This document shows positions 53,206 through 63,909 of a stretch of DNA of 64,000 nucleotides, piece by piece. Under the pieces are notes generated by a model. It saw only the letters and a program-made list of their open reading frames with translations. It was not told the DNA's origin and made no database searches. The translations under genes and the position numbers were made by a program. Numbering within the stretch: the stretch's first letter is position 1; each line of letters starts with the position of its first letter. The stretch spans positions 143,903-207,902 of the forward strand of contig NZ_JAKMUZ010000002.1 in NCBI RefSeq assembly GCF_027570195.1, in the 5' to 3' direction. This DNA is from Corynebacterium yonathiae. Its GTDB lineage: Bacteria; Actinomycetota; Actinomycetes; Mycobacteriales; Mycobacteriaceae.

Positions 53206-55122
53206 TTGTCCGCATCATCGCGTGGCGCTATGAAAAATAGCAAACGCCAATGGCCGAAGCGCGCAATAGCGCTCTTCGTTCTCATTGTGGTTGTTATCTA
53301 TGCGCTTATCTTTTTAACTGTCAGCCGTCAAAGCACCCCGAAGCTTGGCATTGACCTGCAAGGCGGTACTCGCGTAACGCTTGCCCCACAAGGCGAGGAA
53401 CCCACTCAAGACCAGCTTAAGCAAGCTCGCACCATCTTGGAACAGCGTGTCAATGGCATGGGCGTTTCCGGCTCTGAGGTTGTCATCAACGGCAATACCT
53501 TGGTCATTACCGTGCCGGGCGAGGACGCCTCCCAGGCACAGGCCGTAGGTCAGACATCGCAGCTGTTTTTCCGACCGGTGGCTAAGCCATCTATGCCGGA
53601 CATGGGCAAGCTCAATAAAGAGCTGGAAGACATGGCCAACCGCTGGGTGAAGTATGGCGTAATCAGCGCCGACGAGGCTAATAAGCAAATGGAGCAGGTC
53701 ACCAAGGCCCTCGCTGAGCAAGAGGCGCAGATGAGCGGAAAGAAGCCGAAGGAGCAAAAGGCTCCTAAGGTCAGCGCCAAACCCCTTGAGGAGCCAAGCA
53801 ACTCCATTGAGCAGACTAAGCGCCGCGATGAAGTCGCGGAGATGCTGCTAAAGGACCGCCAATCCGAGGATCCGACGACCCAGGCCGCAGCCTCTGCGCT
53901 GATGACCTGCCAAGGCAGTACTGATCCTCTCGCCGGCGCAGATGATCCTTCCAAGCCCTTCGTTACTTGTGATTACTCCAACGGTAACCCATATGTTTTG
54001 GAACCAGCACCCCTACTCAACGGCATTAAGGATGAAAACGGCACCCGCCTGACCGGTAACGAGATCGATACCAACTCCCCAATCGAAGGTGGCCTTAACG
54101 GTCAGTCCGGCCAGATGGAGATCAATTTCTCCTTCAAGACCGGCAGTGGCCCGAACGGCTCCCAGACGTGGGCGGACCTCACGCAGGAACATCTCAAGGA
54201 CCAAGTTGCCATCACTCTTGACTCTGCAGTTATCTCTGCACCGGTCATTCAGGGCGCAACTCCAGTAGGCTCCGCTACCTCTATTACTGGTGATTTCAGC
54301 CAGGAGGAAGCACAGAACCTGGCGAATAACTTGAAGTATGGCGCACTGCCGCTGTCGTTCGCCGGCGAAAATGGCGAGCCGGGCGGTACTGTTGAATCCA
54401 TTCCGCCGACATTGGGTAAAGCCGCGCTGCAGGCCGGCCTCATCGCGGGCCTCGTAGGCTTGGTACTCGTGATGGCATATTCGCTGTACTATTTCCGCGC
54501 GTTGGCTGGCGTGTCCCTCGTCTTCCTCATCGCTTCCGGCTTGTTGACCTATGGCGCCTTGGTGCTGCTGGGTCGGTGGATCGGCTACTCACTGGATCTC
54601 TCCGGTATTGCCGGTCTGGTCATCGGTGTTGGCGCAACGGCTGACTCTTTCGTGGTTTACTACGAGCGCATCAAGGATGAGCTGCTGGAGGGACGCACTT
54701 TCCGCTCCGCAACGCACAAGGCGTGGGAGCGTGCGCGTGCCACCATCGTCACCGGTAACGCGGTGACCCTCATCGGATCCGTTGTGGTGTACTTCCTCGC
54801 CATCGGTGAGGTGAAGGGCTTCGCCTTTACCATGGGCCTGACTACGGTCTTCGACCTCGTCGTCTCCTTCTTGGTCATGGCGCCGCTGATGCAGTTAGTG
54901 GGCCGCCGTCCAGCAGCAGCCAAGCCTTCGATGAATGGCCTTGGCGGTATCTACGCATTGGTAGAAGAGCGGCGCGAACGTGGCTATTTTGGTGGGGGAC
55001 GTCGCCAAGCAGGCTCTGCTGAGACCTCCGACTCCACGGAGGCAGCCACCAAGGAAACGGCAGGACATACTGCCGCAGGAACCGCACGTCCCCTCGATGC
55101 TGCGGAAGATGAGGAGAAATAA
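53206..55122 (+). CDS. secD: Protein-export membrane protein SecD
   Basis: This 638-residue protein uses the proton motive force to help Sec-dependent export. It has a first helix (about 24-45), the periplasmic P1 domain (LGIDLQGGTRVTLAPQ, about 50-400), and five helices in the conserved 410-570 block, including GIAGLVIGVGATADSFVVYYERIKDE (the SecD/F signature). P1 carries a Lys/Glu-rich insertion at about 155-215 with little structure. The TTG at 53206 has AGGAGA 8 nt upstream; ATG at 53230 is the alternative. SecF follows after 2 bp. Confidence 0.95.
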   Translation: MSASSRGAMKNSKRQWPKRAIALFVLIVVVIYALIFLTVSRQSTPKLGIDLQGGTRVTLAPQGEEPTQDQLKQARTILEQRVNGMGVSGSEVVINGNTLVITVPGEDASQAQAVGQTSQLFFRPVAKPSMPDMGKLNKELEDMANRWVKYGVISADEANKQMEQVTKALAEQEAQMSGKKPKEQKAPKVSAKPLEEPSNSIEQTKRRDEVAEMLLKDRQSEDPTTQAAASALMTCQGSTDPLAGADDPSKPFVTCDYSNGNPYVLEPAPLLNGIKDENGTRLTGNEIDTNSPIEGGLNGQSGQMEINFSFKTGSGPNGSQTWADLTQEHLKDQVAITLDSAVISAPVIQGATPVGSATSITGDFSQEEAQNLANNLKYGALPLSFAGENGEPGGTVESIPPTLGKAALQAGLIAGLVGLVLVMAYSLYYFRALAGVSLVFLIASGLLTYGALVLLGRWIGYSLDLSGIAGLVIGVGATADSFVVYYERIKDELLEGRTFRSATHKAWERARATIVTGNAVTLIGSVVVYFLAIGEVKGFAFTMGLTTVFDLVVSFLVMAPLMQLVGRRPAAAKPSMNGLGGIYALVEERRERGYFGGGRRQAGSAETSDSTEAATKETAGHTAAGTARPLDAAEDEEK

Positions 55123-55124
55123 GC

Positions 55125-56285
55125 ATGGCTGTTTCGACTAAGCACAAAATTTCCCGAATGGACCGCCTCTACGAGGACGAGAGTGGTTATGACTTCATCG
55201 GCCGCACCAAGCTCTGGTACGGCATTTCCGCAGCGCTTGTCGTGGCGGCAGTGGTGGCGATCCTCATTCGCGGTTTCTCCCTTTCGATTGATTTCGAGGG
55301 CGGCACCACCTTGTCCATGCCGGCAGGCGATCTCAAGGAAGACGAAGTAAGCCAAGTCTTTGAAGACTCCACCGGCATAGAACCCGAGCAGGTACACATC
55401 GTTGGCGCTGGCGACTCCGAGACTTTGGAAATTGTCTCCGAGCGCCTGAGCCAAGAGGACGTGAACGCTGCTCGCACGGCTATCTATGACAATTTCAAAC
55501 CGGAAGATGAAAACGGCAGGGCCACTCCGGATGCCATCGGCTCGTCCACAGTTTCTGAATCTTGGGGGTCTTCGATCACCCAGCGCATGCTCATTGCCAT
55601 GCTGGTCTTCCTCGTCGCTGCCACCGTTTACGTGGCCATTCGCCTGCAGAAGAACATGGCTTTTGCCGCCATCATCGCGCTGATTGCGGATGGCGTGGTT
55701 ATTGCCGGCATCTACGCCCTCTTTGGCTTCGAGGTTTCCCCAGCCGTCATCATCGGTCTGCTTACCGTTCTGACCTTCTCCATGTATGACTCGGTCATCG
55801 TCTTTGACAAGATCAATGAGAATACGGAAGGCCTCGAGGGCCAGCGCAAGAAGACCTTTGCTGAGCTGACCAACCTGGCGATTAACCAAACCGTCATGCG
55901 TTCGATTTCTACCTCGGTGATTTCCGCGCTGCCTATCATCGCGCTCTTTGTCGTGGCTGTCTGGCTCATGGGCATCGGTACCCTGCGCGATTTGGCACTT
56001 ATCCAGCTCATTGGCGTGGTCGAGGGTATTTTCTCCTCCATCTTCTTTGCTACGCCGCTGGTCGTGACCTTGGCTAATATGTCCAAAAAGATTAAGCGCC
56101 ATAATAAGCGAGTAGCGGACTACCGTGCCGGCAGGGATGAGAAGAACGCGGAAGAAGATGGCGTACCCGCAGCTGAGCGCACCGTGGTTTCTCCAGTAAG
56201 TGCGCAGTCCAACCCGGTTGGCAATGAAACCGATTCGGTGGAGTCTACCGGGCACCCCGGCGCAACGTGGCGGCCGGGTAGGTAG
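55125..56285 (+). CDS. secF: Protein-export membrane protein SecF
   Basis: This 386-residue partner of SecD has an N-terminal helix (about 33-52), a periplasmic domain with SIDFEGGTTLSMPAG, and five further helices including LTVLTFSMYDSVIVFDKINEN, the SecF proton-pathway signature. The C-terminal 60 residues are hydrophilic and variable. Start: ATG at 55125 with GAGGAGA upstream, 2 bp after the secD stop, a strict operon. Confidence 0.95.
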   Translation: MAVSTKHKISRMDRLYEDESGYDFIGRTKLWYGISAALVVAAVVAILIRGFSLSIDFEGGTTLSMPAGDLKEDEVSQVFEDSTGIEPEQVHIVGAGDSETLEIVSERLSQEDVNAARTAIYDNFKPEDENGRATPDAIGSSTVSESWGSSITQRMLIAMLVFLVAATVYVAIRLQKNMAFAAIIALIADGVVIAGIYALFGFEVSPAVIIGLLTVLTFSMYDSVIVFDKINENTEGLEGQRKKTFAELTNLAINQTVMRSISTSVISALPIIALFVVAVWLMGIGTLRDLALIQLIGVVEGIFSSIFFATPLVVTLANMSKKIKRHNKRVADYRAGRDEKNAEEDGVPAAERTVVSPVSAQSNPVGNETDSVESTGHPGATWRPGR

Positions 56286-56337
56286 TTTCTGGTAGTAAAA
56301 TTCAGGTGGATCGCTAACTGAAGTGAGGGCAACAACC

Positions 56338-58005
56338 GTGGTCAAAGCAAAGAGCAGTTCTGGAGAACGTCATTGGAGTAGGCGGGCCCTTGCTTCGTGC
56401 GTATCGGCACTCGCTTTGGCTGCTACTGCCTGTAGCGGGCAGGGCGGCGAAGATGAGTCGCCGACTTCGCCCCAGGAACCAGAATCCTATGGATATTTTG
56501 GCTACCAGGTAAATTCCCGCTTGGCCACTACCAATGCTGGTACCTCCTTTGGTAATGCCACCTCCGCCGGATTGTTGTCTACGCGGTTGTACCCGGGCCT
56601 TTTCGTGCCCGGGCCCTCTGGCGAATTGATTCCCAATGCGGACCTTGTTGAGACTGAAGAGCTTCCGCCCGTTGCTGGCAGCGACCAGCGTAGCGTCCAG
56701 CTAACCTTGGAAGAAGATGCTGTTTTCTCCGATGGCACTCCCGTGACTTGTGATGACTACTTTTTGGCGTATGTAGCCGGTACCCACCCAGCTGAGTTCG
56801 CTTCGCATATGCCGCTGATGAATGACATCGCAGAATTCAGCTGCAAGCCGCAAAGCAAATCTTTCACCTTGACCTTCAATAAGGATCAAGGTCAGCGCTG
56901 GCGCCATATGTTTGGTGCCGGTACCGTTATGCCCGCCCATGCGCTAGCGCAAAAGGCCGGACTGAGCATTGAGCAGCTCAATGCGGCTATGGCTGCCGGG
57001 GACATGCAATCGCTTGCACCTATTGCAAAAGAGTGGCGGTACGGCTTTTCCGTGGCCAAAGATCAACTTGACCCTAAGCTCCAAGTTTCCTTCGGCCCTT
57101 ATGTCATTGACAAGGTAGGCGATGAGGGTGAAGTGATCCTCAAGGCGAATGAAAAGTACTTTGGCGACGCCCCGGCCGAGGAGCACATTGTAGTTTGGCC
57201 TGCCGATGCTGACGCGGAGAAACTTGCGGATAAGGGTGCGTTGCGTGTGGTTGATGCCTCCAGCGACAGCCCTGACTGGCTTGAGAGCACCAAGGACCAG
57301 ACGGGGGAGTCTCCCTACGAAGTCACCCCGATGGTCGGCGAGCTGACGGACACGCTTACTCTGTCTGAAGCCGGCGTATTCGCGGAACCGTGGGCACGGG
57401 AGAGCTTCGCTGCCTGCGTCGATCAGCAAGCGGTTGCTCAGGCGAGTACCGCGGCCTCTGGCGTGGAGGTGCCTCCAGCATATTTGCGCACCGTTTCCGC
57501 CACTAACCCAGTCTCCGGTGGTCTCGACAAGGTGGGCAAGGAACACCAGGGCACCGATCTGGCGAAGGCGGGCAGCCTCAGCGGCACGACCATTAAAGTC
57601 GGCTACTTGGGACCAGACAAGCGCTATGCGGCCATGGTCGAACAGCTCCGTGCATCTTGTGAACCAGCCGGTATTACTATTGAGGATGCGTCTGCGGAGT
57701 TTATGTCTCAGCACTACCTGGAAATGGATCCAGAGACCTGGGCGCCTACCGTTGATGCTTTCCTCGGACCGGTAGATCCCCAAACGGAGTATTCCACGGT
57801 GGAATCAAGCATGAAGAATTCCGCGGAGCTTAAAAAGACAGAAGAGGCTTTGTGGAAGGACGTTCCGTCTATTCCGCTTTCCGCACAGCCGCGTGTTTTT
57901 CTAGTCCGCCGCGACGTGGAAGGTGTCCTGCCGTACACTGGCGTCTCGGGCATCGGTTGGAATATGGATCGCTGGCGCAGCACCGCCCAAGCCGAAAAGA
58001 AATAG
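56338..58005 (+). CDS. ABC-type peptide/nickel substrate-binding lipoprotein, orphan
   Basis: This 555-residue protein of family 5 (OppA/DppA-like) extracellular binding proteins has a signal peptide ending in the lipobox ATAC (Cys about 32). Residues such as QLTLEEDAVFSDGTPVTCDDYFLAYV are typical of the family. No permease or ATPase gene is adjacent, unlike normal opp operons. It follows secF by about 50 bp and precedes apt. GTG 56338 is chosen over GTG 56323; GTGAGGGC lies upstream. In C. diphtheriae and M. tuberculosis (Rv2585c) a similar lipoprotein sits in the same place, so its role may not be peptide import. Confidence 0.88.
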   Translation: MVKAKSSSGERHWSRRALASCVSALALAATACSGQGGEDESPTSPQEPESYGYFGYQVNSRLATTNAGTSFGNATSAGLLSTRLYPGLFVPGPSGELIPNADLVETEELPPVAGSDQRSVQLTLEEDAVFSDGTPVTCDDYFLAYVAGTHPAEFASHMPLMNDIAEFSCKPQSKSFTLTFNKDQGQRWRHMFGAGTVMPAHALAQKAGLSIEQLNAAMAAGDMQSLAPIAKEWRYGFSVAKDQLDPKLQVSFGPYVIDKVGDEGEVILKANEKYFGDAPAEEHIVVWPADADAEKLADKGALRVVDASSDSPDWLESTKDQTGESPYEVTPMVGELTDTLTLSEAGVFAEPWARESFAACVDQQAVAQASTAASGVEVPPAYLRTVSATNPVSGGLDKVGKEHQGTDLAKAGSLSGTTIKVGYLGPDKRYAAMVEQLRASCEPAGITIEDASAEFMSQHYLEMDPETWAPTVDAFLGPVDPQTEYSTVESSMKNSAELKKTEEALWKDVPSIPLSAQPRVFLVRRDVEGVLPYTGVSGIGWNMDRWRSTAQAEKK

Positions 58006-58059
58006 GACCCACAACCGCGGCCTATCACGACCTCTCGCAAATATTTCTCAAGGAAGATT

Positions 58060-58605
58060 ATGAGTTCGCACTACGAATCAGCAGCACAGGCACTCAAGGA
58101 TAAGGTTCGCCTCGTTCAAGACTTCCCAGAGGAGGGCATCCTCTTTGAAGACCTCACCCCGGTCTTGGCGGATCCAGAGGCATTTCGCACCGTGGTGGAC
58201 GGCTTAGCAGCTGCCTGTGAGGAGTTAGGCGCGGATATGATCGGCGGCCTGGATGCCCGTGGATTCCTATTAGGCTCGGCCGTGGCCTACAAGATGGGCT
58301 TGGGTATCCTAGCCATCCGCAAGAAGGGCAAGCTTCCGCCTCCGGTATATACCGAAGAATATGAGCTGGAGTACGGCTCTGCGGCGCTGGAGATTCCGGC
58401 CAGCGGCGTTGATATCAAAGGCAAGCGCGTTGTGCTTGTCGACGACGTCCTAGCCACCGGCGGCACCCTCCACGGCGCTAAGCTTTTGCTCGAGTCGGCA
58501 GGAGCCGAGGTTGCCGGCAATGTGGTGGTGCTGGAAGTCAAGGGCCTTAACGGACGTGAGCGTTTATCCGGCCCACCGCTTATTGTGTTAAATGCCACAG
58601 ACTAA
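58060..58605 (+). CDS. apt: Adenine phosphoribosyltransferase
   Basis: This 181-residue type I phosphoribosyltransferase salvages adenine to AMP using PRPP. The PRPP motif [17 protein letters not shown] (about 125-141) and the upstream [17 protein letters not shown] are present. AAGGAAG lies before the ATG. It precedes rel by about 85 bp and its AMP-linked role pairs with rel in purine and alarmone metabolism, an order kept in actinobacteria. Confidence 0.96.
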   Translation: MSSHYESAAQALKDKVRLVQDFPEEGILFEDLTPVLADPEAFRTVVDGLAAACEELGADMIGGLDARGFLLGSAVAYKMGLGILAIRKKGKLPPPVYTEEYELEYGSAALEIPASGVDIKGKRVVLVDDVLATGGTLHGAKLLLESAGAEVAGNVVVLEVKGLNGRERLSGPPLIVLNATD

Positions 58606-58690
58606 GATGGGATGTCTAAGCTAGTTCCCACGATCTAGAGGACATGAGGCCACAAGGCTCGTGGCACTGTGAAGGGCGGTAGATTTGGCC

Positions 58691-60979
58691 ATGGACAAAC
58701 CCGTAAAACGCCAGACCGGCGGCGGAATGCGCAGCATGTCGGCTCGCCTTGCCCGTTCGCTCACCGGCGGCCGGGTCAAGGTGAATCCGGTGCTGGACCC
58801 GTTGATGTCCATCCACCGCAAGTTTCACCCCAAAGCCGATGCGGACTTGCTCAATCGCGCCTACGACACCGCCGAGCGGCTCCATGAGGGGGTTTTCCGC
58901 AAATCCGGAGAGCCTTATATCACCCACCCGCTTGCCGTGGCGACGATTGCGGCGGAAATCGGCATGGACACCACCACCATCGTGGCGGCCCTTTTGCACG
59001 ACACGGTGGAGGATACGGACTACTCCTTAGAGGATCTCACCCGCGATTTTGGTCCCGAGGTGGCTCGCTTGGTGGACGGTGTGACCAAGCTGGATAAGGT
59101 GGCGCTGGGCTCGGCCGCCGAGGCAGAGACTATCCGAAAAATGATCGTCGCAATGGCCACCGATCCCCGCGTACTGGTCATCAAGGTAAGCGACCGGCTA
59201 CACAATATGCGTACGATGCGGTTCCTTCCGCCTGAAAAGCAGGCCAAGAAGGCGCGACAAACCCTTGAGGTCATTGCCCCTTTGGCTCACCGTCTAGGTA
59301 TGGCAAGCGTTAAGTGGGAGCTGGAAGACTTATCCTTTGCCATCCTGTATCCAAAAAAGTATGACGAGATCGTGCGCATGGTCGCTGACCGGGCTCCCTC
59401 GCGTGACCGGGCGCTCAAGGAGATCATTAGCCAAGTCAGCGCGGCATTAAAGGAAAACGGCATTGAAGCCGAGGTTATGGGCCGTCCAAAGCACTACTGG
59501 TCCATTTATCAAAAGATGATCGTGCGCGGCCGTGACTTCGCGGAGATTTTTGACTTAGTGGGTATCCGGATCTTGGTCGAAGATGTCAATAGCTGTTATG
59601 CCGCCATCGGTGTGGTGCACTCGATTTACCAAGCTCTGCCCGGACGCTTTAAGGACTATATTTCCTCGCCGAGGTTTGGCGTATATCAGTCATTGCACAC
59701 CACCGTCCTAGCAGATGGCGGCGCGACGCTAGAGGTTCAAGTCCGCACCCATGAGATGCACTACAATGCCGAATTCGGCGTGGCCGCTCACTGGCGTTAT
59801 AAGGAAACTAAAGGGAAGAACTCGGGCCACCAAGAAGAAGTGGACCAGATGGCCTGGATGCGCCAACTTCTGGATTGGCAGAAGGAAGCTGCTGATCCTA
59901 ATGAGTTCTTAGACTCCCTGCGGTATGACCTTACCGCCAAGCAAATCTTCGCCTTTACCCCCAAAGGCGACGTCGTAAACTTGCCGGCCGGTTCTACTCC
60001 AGTGGATTTTGCTTATGCAGTACATACTGAGGTGGGACATAGGTGTATCGGTGCCAAGGTCAATGGCAAGCTCGTCGCGCTCGAGTCGAAGCTAAAGTCC
60101 GGCGACAAGGTGGAGATCTTCACCTCTAAGGATCCGAACGCTGGTCCGTCCCGTGATTGGCAGGACTTCCTGGTGTCTGCCCGTGCCAAGACTAAGGTAC
60201 GGCAGTGGTTTGCCAAGGAGCGCCGTGAAGAACACTTGGAGGCCGGACGCGACGCACTGGCCACTGAGGTCCAACGTGGTGGCTTGCCCATGCACCGCCT
60301 GTTTACTGCCAGCTCCATGAAGCAGGTTGCGGAGCAACTTCATTACACCGACGTCGACTCGCTCTATACCGCCATCGGCGCGGGCCATGTATCTGCCCAA
60401 CACGTTGCCAATCAGTTGGTTGCCATGTTCGGTGACCGGGACGATGCCATTGACACTTTGGCCTCGCGCACGCCGCTTTCTGAGATTGAGCACTCCCGTG
60501 CCCAGCACACCGAAGATTCCGCTTCGGGTACCGGCATTTTGGTGGAAGGCAGCCCGGACGTGATGGCCAAGCTGGCTAAGTGTTGCCAGCCCGTTCCAGG
60601 TGATGCCATCTTTGGCTTTGTAACTCGCGGCGGCGGAGTGTCCGTGCACCGGGCCGACTGTACCAACGCAGAAAAACTCAAAGCAGAACCTGAGCGCATG
60701 CTGGAGGTGACTTGGTCTTCCGGTACGTCGGCGACGGGCGCTTTCTCTGCAACCCTGCAATTGGAAGCTCTTGACCGCCAAGGTCTTCTCTCGGAGCTCA
60801 CCCGGGTGATGAGCGATCAGAATATTAACGTATTGACCATGAATTCCAATCGCGGTGATGACCACATCGCGACGGTACGGTTTACCTTCTCTGTGTCAGA
60901 CACCAAGCAGTTAGGTACGTTGATGACGACGTTGCGCAATACCGAAGGCGTCTTCGACGTCTACCGAGTTACCGCCTAA
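58691..60979 (+). CDS. rel: Bifunctional (p)ppGpp synthetase/hydrolase Rel
   Basis: This 762-residue RSH enzyme makes and degrades (p)ppGpp. It has an HD hydrolase domain ([14 protein letters not shown], about 103-117, with DRLHNMRTM later), a synthetase domain ([13 protein letters not shown], about 260-272), a TGS domain ([23 protein letters not shown], about 420-440), a zinc-finger/CC motif ([14 protein letters not shown], about 633) and a C-terminal ACT domain. The start is uncertain: TTG 58685 or ATG 58691; no strong Shine-Dalgarno is visible. A basic 40-residue N-terminal extension ([16 protein letters not shown]) precedes the HD domain. Confidence 0.96.
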   Translation: MDKPVKRQTGGGMRSMSARLARSLTGGRVKVNPVLDPLMSIHRKFHPKADADLLNRAYDTAERLHEGVFRKSGEPYITHPLAVATIAAEIGMDTTTIVAALLHDTVEDTDYSLEDLTRDFGPEVARLVDGVTKLDKVALGSAAEAETIRKMIVAMATDPRVLVIKVSDRLHNMRTMRFLPPEKQAKKARQTLEVIAPLAHRLGMASVKWELEDLSFAILYPKKYDEIVRMVADRAPSRDRALKEIISQVSAALKENGIEAEVMGRPKHYWSIYQKMIVRGRDFAEIFDLVGIRILVEDVNSCYAAIGVVHSIYQALPGRFKDYISSPRFGVYQSLHTTVLADGGATLEVQVRTHEMHYNAEFGVAAHWRYKETKGKNSGHQEEVDQMAWMRQLLDWQKEAADPNEFLDSLRYDLTAKQIFAFTPKGDVVNLPAGSTPVDFAYAVHTEVGHRCIGAKVNGKLVALESKLKSGDKVEIFTSKDPNAGPSRDWQDFLVSARAKTKVRQWFAKERREEHLEAGRDALATEVQRGGLPMHRLFTASSMKQVAEQLHYTDVDSLYTAIGAGHVSAQHVANQLVAMFGDRDDAIDTLASRTPLSEIEHSRAQHTEDSASGTGILVEGSPDVMAKLAKCCQPVPGDAIFGFVTRGGGVSVHRADCTNAEKLKAEPERMLEVTWSSGTSATGAFSATLQLEALDRQGLLSELTRVMSDQNINVLTMNSNRGDDHIATVRFTFSVSDTKQLGTLMTTLRNTEGVFDVYRVTA

Positions 60980-61166
60980 CGCACTTTGTTCTTACCCTAA
61001 AGGAGGGGAGAGGCAAGCAACGTGAAGGCTTCGGGTGGGTTACGCCTGCGTGAATTCTTGGCTGCTGCAAGGTAAAGCTCCAGCAGAAAAGCTTAAATTC
61101 TTCTGCCAGGTAGTTAGCAAAGCGATATAAATTATCCTGTCGCTTTCTACTATCTAGGAGTACCTC

Positions 61167-63239
61167 ATGCAGTTTCGTCGCATCGGCCAGCTCGTGGCCG
61201 CCACTACCGTTTCCGCAGTCGCTCTCTCCGGCGTGCAGGCGGTGGCACAGGAGAACAAGACCACCATCTCTGTCACGAATATCACCGATATTCACGGTCA
61301 CTTGGAAGACCAAATTGGTGATCCCGCCAAGGCTGGCGATGAGATGGGCGTGGCGCGACTGCAGTCCCTTATCAAGCAGGTAAACGAGGGCCAAGAATTC
61401 AATCTGACCTCCTCGGGTGATAACATAGGCGGCTCTGCGTTCGTATCGGCAATTTCCGATGATAAATACACCCTTGAAGCCCTCAACGAGATGGGCATGA
61501 AGGTATCCGCAGTAGGTAATCATGAGTTCGATAAGGGCACTGAGGATCTCACGGAGCGCATCCAGCCCAACTCCAAGTACCCAATTTTGGGAGCCAACGT
61601 GCTCAAGGACGACAAGCCTCTGCTTAAGCCGTCTCACGTTGAAGATCTAGACGGCGTCAAGGTCGGTTACGTAGGAACCGTAACGGAGAACACAAAGTAC
61701 AAAGTTTCTGCAGCGAAGATCCCAGGCGTATCCTTCACTGATCCAGTAAAGGCCACCAATGAAGAGGCCACTCGCCTGAAGGAGTCCGGCGAGGCAGACG
61801 TTGTGGTTGCATTGTTCCATGAGGACGCCCAAGAATATGCCGAAGGATTCAACAAGGACGTAGACGTGCTCTTCGGTGGTGATACTCACCAGCGCACCAA
61901 GGGGGAGATTCCGCGTGAGGGTGCACTCCCGCTGCAGTGGGCGCAGGGCCATGAGTACGGCAAGCTGCTTAACGACGTCGACATTACCTATGACAAGACC
62001 GCAAAGAAGGTAACCGACATCAAACTCAGCCAATACGATGCTACGGACGCGGCCTCGGTTGAGCCGGACGCTGGCCTCGCTTCCGTGGTGGAAAAGGCAC
62101 AGAGAGAAGCCGAAGTTGAAGGCTCCAAGACTGCCGGCACCGTCACTCAGGATCTTTTTCGCGGTTCTGACGAAGGCGCTGAGGCAGGCTCTAACCGCGG
62201 CGTAGAATCTACCCTTAATAATTTCATCGCTGATGGACAGCGCTACGCCATGAGCAAGCAGGTGGGTGAGGACATCGAGATCGGTGTAATGAACGCCGGC
62301 GGTGTGCGCGCCGATTTGAAGGGCGGCGAAGTTTCCTACAAGGACATCTTCGAGGTACAGCCATTTGGCAACTCCGTGATTACCGCCAAGATTTCCGGTG
62401 AAGAGTTCATCAAGGCCTTGGAGAACCAGTGGCAGGAAGGTAGCCGCCCGCGTCTAGCTATGGGCCTTTCCAACAATGTCCAGGTTGTTTATGACCAGAA
62501 AGCCGGCAAGGGTGAGCGCATAAAGTCCGTGACCATCAACGGTGAACAACTCGACCCGAATAAGGACTACTCCATCGCACTGTCTTCGTTCCTTGCCTCT
62601 AGCGACGAGGATGCAGGCGGTGACGGGTATTTCAACGCTGGTTCCATCAAGGACAAGAACGATGTGGGCTACATGGACACTCAGGCCATGATCGATTACA
62701 TCAAGTCAGGCGAATCTGAGGTTCGCACCGGCCAGGGCCAGATCGGTGCCCACGTTGAGGGAGAGGTAAAACCAGGTGAGGAAATCACCGTGCACTTGTC
62801 GAGCCTCAATTACTCCACCAACGGTGAACCGATGGCGAAGAAGGCGACCGTAAAGCTGGGCGATGCTGAGCAAACCGTTGACATCGATAACGCTGCTCAC
62901 GAGGGCGATGCGCAATTTGGAGAGCGCGGGCGCGCCACGGTGAAGCTCACCGTTCCAAAGGACCTCAGCGGAAGCCAGAACCTGGAAATCACCACCGATG
63001 CCGGCACCAAGGCAACGCTGCCTCTCGAACTAAGCGGCAACGCTTCCTCGGAACCGGGTGCAAAGCCTGAACCTAAGGGCTCTTCCTTGTCCTCTAACGG
63101 CTCTTCTGCGGGTGGTGCAGTATTTGCCATCATCGCGGCGCTGGTCGCAGGCGTTGCCGTTGTGGGCATGAACCCCCACATTCTTCCCGCCCCAGCACGC
63201 AAGATGATCGAGGACTTGCGCAAGCAATTCCATATCTAA
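61167..63239 (+). CDS. Surface-anchored 5'-nucleotidase (UshA-like)
   Basis: This 690-residue protein has a signal peptide (about 1-28, ending AVAQE), a metallophosphoesterase domain (TNITDIHGHLED near 35-46, GNHEFD near 117-122, GGDTHQ near 235) and a C-terminal 5'-nucleotidase domain (MNAGGVRADLKGGEVSYKD, about 373-391). A Pro/Ser/Glu-rich linker and a single transmembrane helix (about 653-672) with a basic tail end the protein, so it is membrane-anchored rather than free. It hydrolyses extracellular nucleotides to nucleosides and phosphate. AGGAG precedes the ATG. A terminator follows. Confidence 0.93.
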   Translation: MQFRRIGQLVAATTVSAVALSGVQAVAQENKTTISVTNITDIHGHLEDQIGDPAKAGDEMGVARLQSLIKQVNEGQEFNLTSSGDNIGGSAFVSAISDDKYTLEALNEMGMKVSAVGNHEFDKGTEDLTERIQPNSKYPILGANVLKDDKPLLKPSHVEDLDGVKVGYVGTVTENTKYKVSAAKIPGVSFTDPVKATNEEATRLKESGEADVVVALFHEDAQEYAEGFNKDVDVLFGGDTHQRTKGEIPREGALPLQWAQGHEYGKLLNDVDITYDKTAKKVTDIKLSQYDATDAASVEPDAGLASVVEKAQREAEVEGSKTAGTVTQDLFRGSDEGAEAGSNRGVESTLNNFIADGQRYAMSKQVGEDIEIGVMNAGGVRADLKGGEVSYKDIFEVQPFGNSVITAKISGEEFIKALENQWQEGSRPRLAMGLSNNVQVVYDQKAGKGERIKSVTINGEQLDPNKDYSIALSSFLASSDEDAGGDGYFNAGSIKDKNDVGYMDTQAMIDYIKSGESEVRTGQGQIGAHVEGEVKPGEEITVHLSSLNYSTNGEPMAKKATVKLGDAEQTVDIDNAAHEGDAQFGERGRATVKLTVPKDLSGSQNLEITTDAGTKATLPLELSGNASSEPGAKPEPKGSSLSSNGSSAGGAVFAIIAALVAGVAVVGMNPHILPAPARKMIEDLRKQFHI

Positions 63240-63252
63240 GCCATTAGTCGTT

Positions 63253-63299
63253 AGGCGGAGCGGTTCTTCCTGAACGGGGGAGAAGTGCTCCGCCTTTTT
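63253..63299 (+). terminator. Terminator after the 5'-nucleotidase gene
   Basis: Arms AGGCGGAGC (63253-63261) and GCTCCGCCT (63287-63295) form a 9-bp stem, followed by TTTTTCT. The 25-nt loop is long. Confidence 0.85.
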
Positions 63300-63336
63300 C
63301 TGTACAGCTTGCAGTAGCCAGGTAACCTAACCAACC

Positions 63337-63909
63337 GTGGATCTTCTAGACCTCTTTCTGCGCGAAATTACCTATCAACTCGGCATTGAATGGCACCGTA
63401 TCCCCGTTGTCGTGCTGGCCACCTTGGGTATATACCTCTCCTTCATGGTCTTGGTGAAGGTTTTTGGCTCTCGAGTGTTAACTTCCATGACGGCCTCAGA
63501 TGCCATCATCATTATTATGTTTGGCGCGGTCGCAGGCCGCGTTATCGTGGGAAATCCTCCGACCTTAGCTGCCGGTGTTATCGGCCTAACAACCCTGATG
63601 GCGCTAGAAGCCGCGTTCGGCACTATCCGTAAGGTAGTGAAGTGGACGCGCTTTCTTGACCGGCGTCCAGTTCTCCTAGTCTTTCGCGGGAAGATGGTTG
63701 AGGATAACTTGACCCTAGCGCATATTACTAAGTCAGATATTTATTCTGCGGCCCGCAAGGCAGGCATTAGCCGCATGGAGGACGTCCAGATTATGATCCT
63801 GGAGCCCACGGGTCATATTTCCGTGATCAGAATCGGGCAATCTATCGACCCTGAGCTTTTCAGGGACCTGGTGGGGTCTGAGTACATAGAGGACGCCAAA
63901 GACCTCTAG
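63337..63909 (+). CDS. DUF421 (YetF-family) membrane protein
   Basis: This 190-residue protein has three hydrophobic helices (about 20-40, 42-62 and 65-85) and a cytosolic YetF-type domain (VFRGKMVEDNLTLAHITKSDIYSAARKAGI, about 110-140). Its function is unknown. The GTG at 63337 is used; TAACCT at 63323-63328 lies 8 nt upstream, so the mRNA is probably leaderless. After its stop (63910-64000) there is no further gene in the visible 91 bp. Confidence 0.87.
   Translation: MDLLDLFLREITYQLGIEWHRIPVVVLATLGIYLSFMVLVKVFGSRVLTSMTASDAIIIIMFGAVAGRVIVGNPPTLAAGVIGLTTLMALEAAFGTIRKVVKWTRFLDRRPVLLVFRGKMVEDNLTLAHITKSDIYSAARKAGISRMEDVQIMILEPTGHISVIRIGQSIDPELFRDLVGSEYIEDAKDL

Noticed and set aside
54984..56345. 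Long minus-strand open frame of 453 codons opposite secD/secF
   Set aside because: It is fully antisense to secF and the end of secD, which have clear family motifs. Its product has no recognised domain, so it is a frame left open by GC-rich codon use.
63318..63336. DtxR-like AGGTAACCTAACC before the yetF gene
   Set aside because: Again one base short of the consensus dyad. The same bases are better explained as a -10 box for a leaderless transcript.
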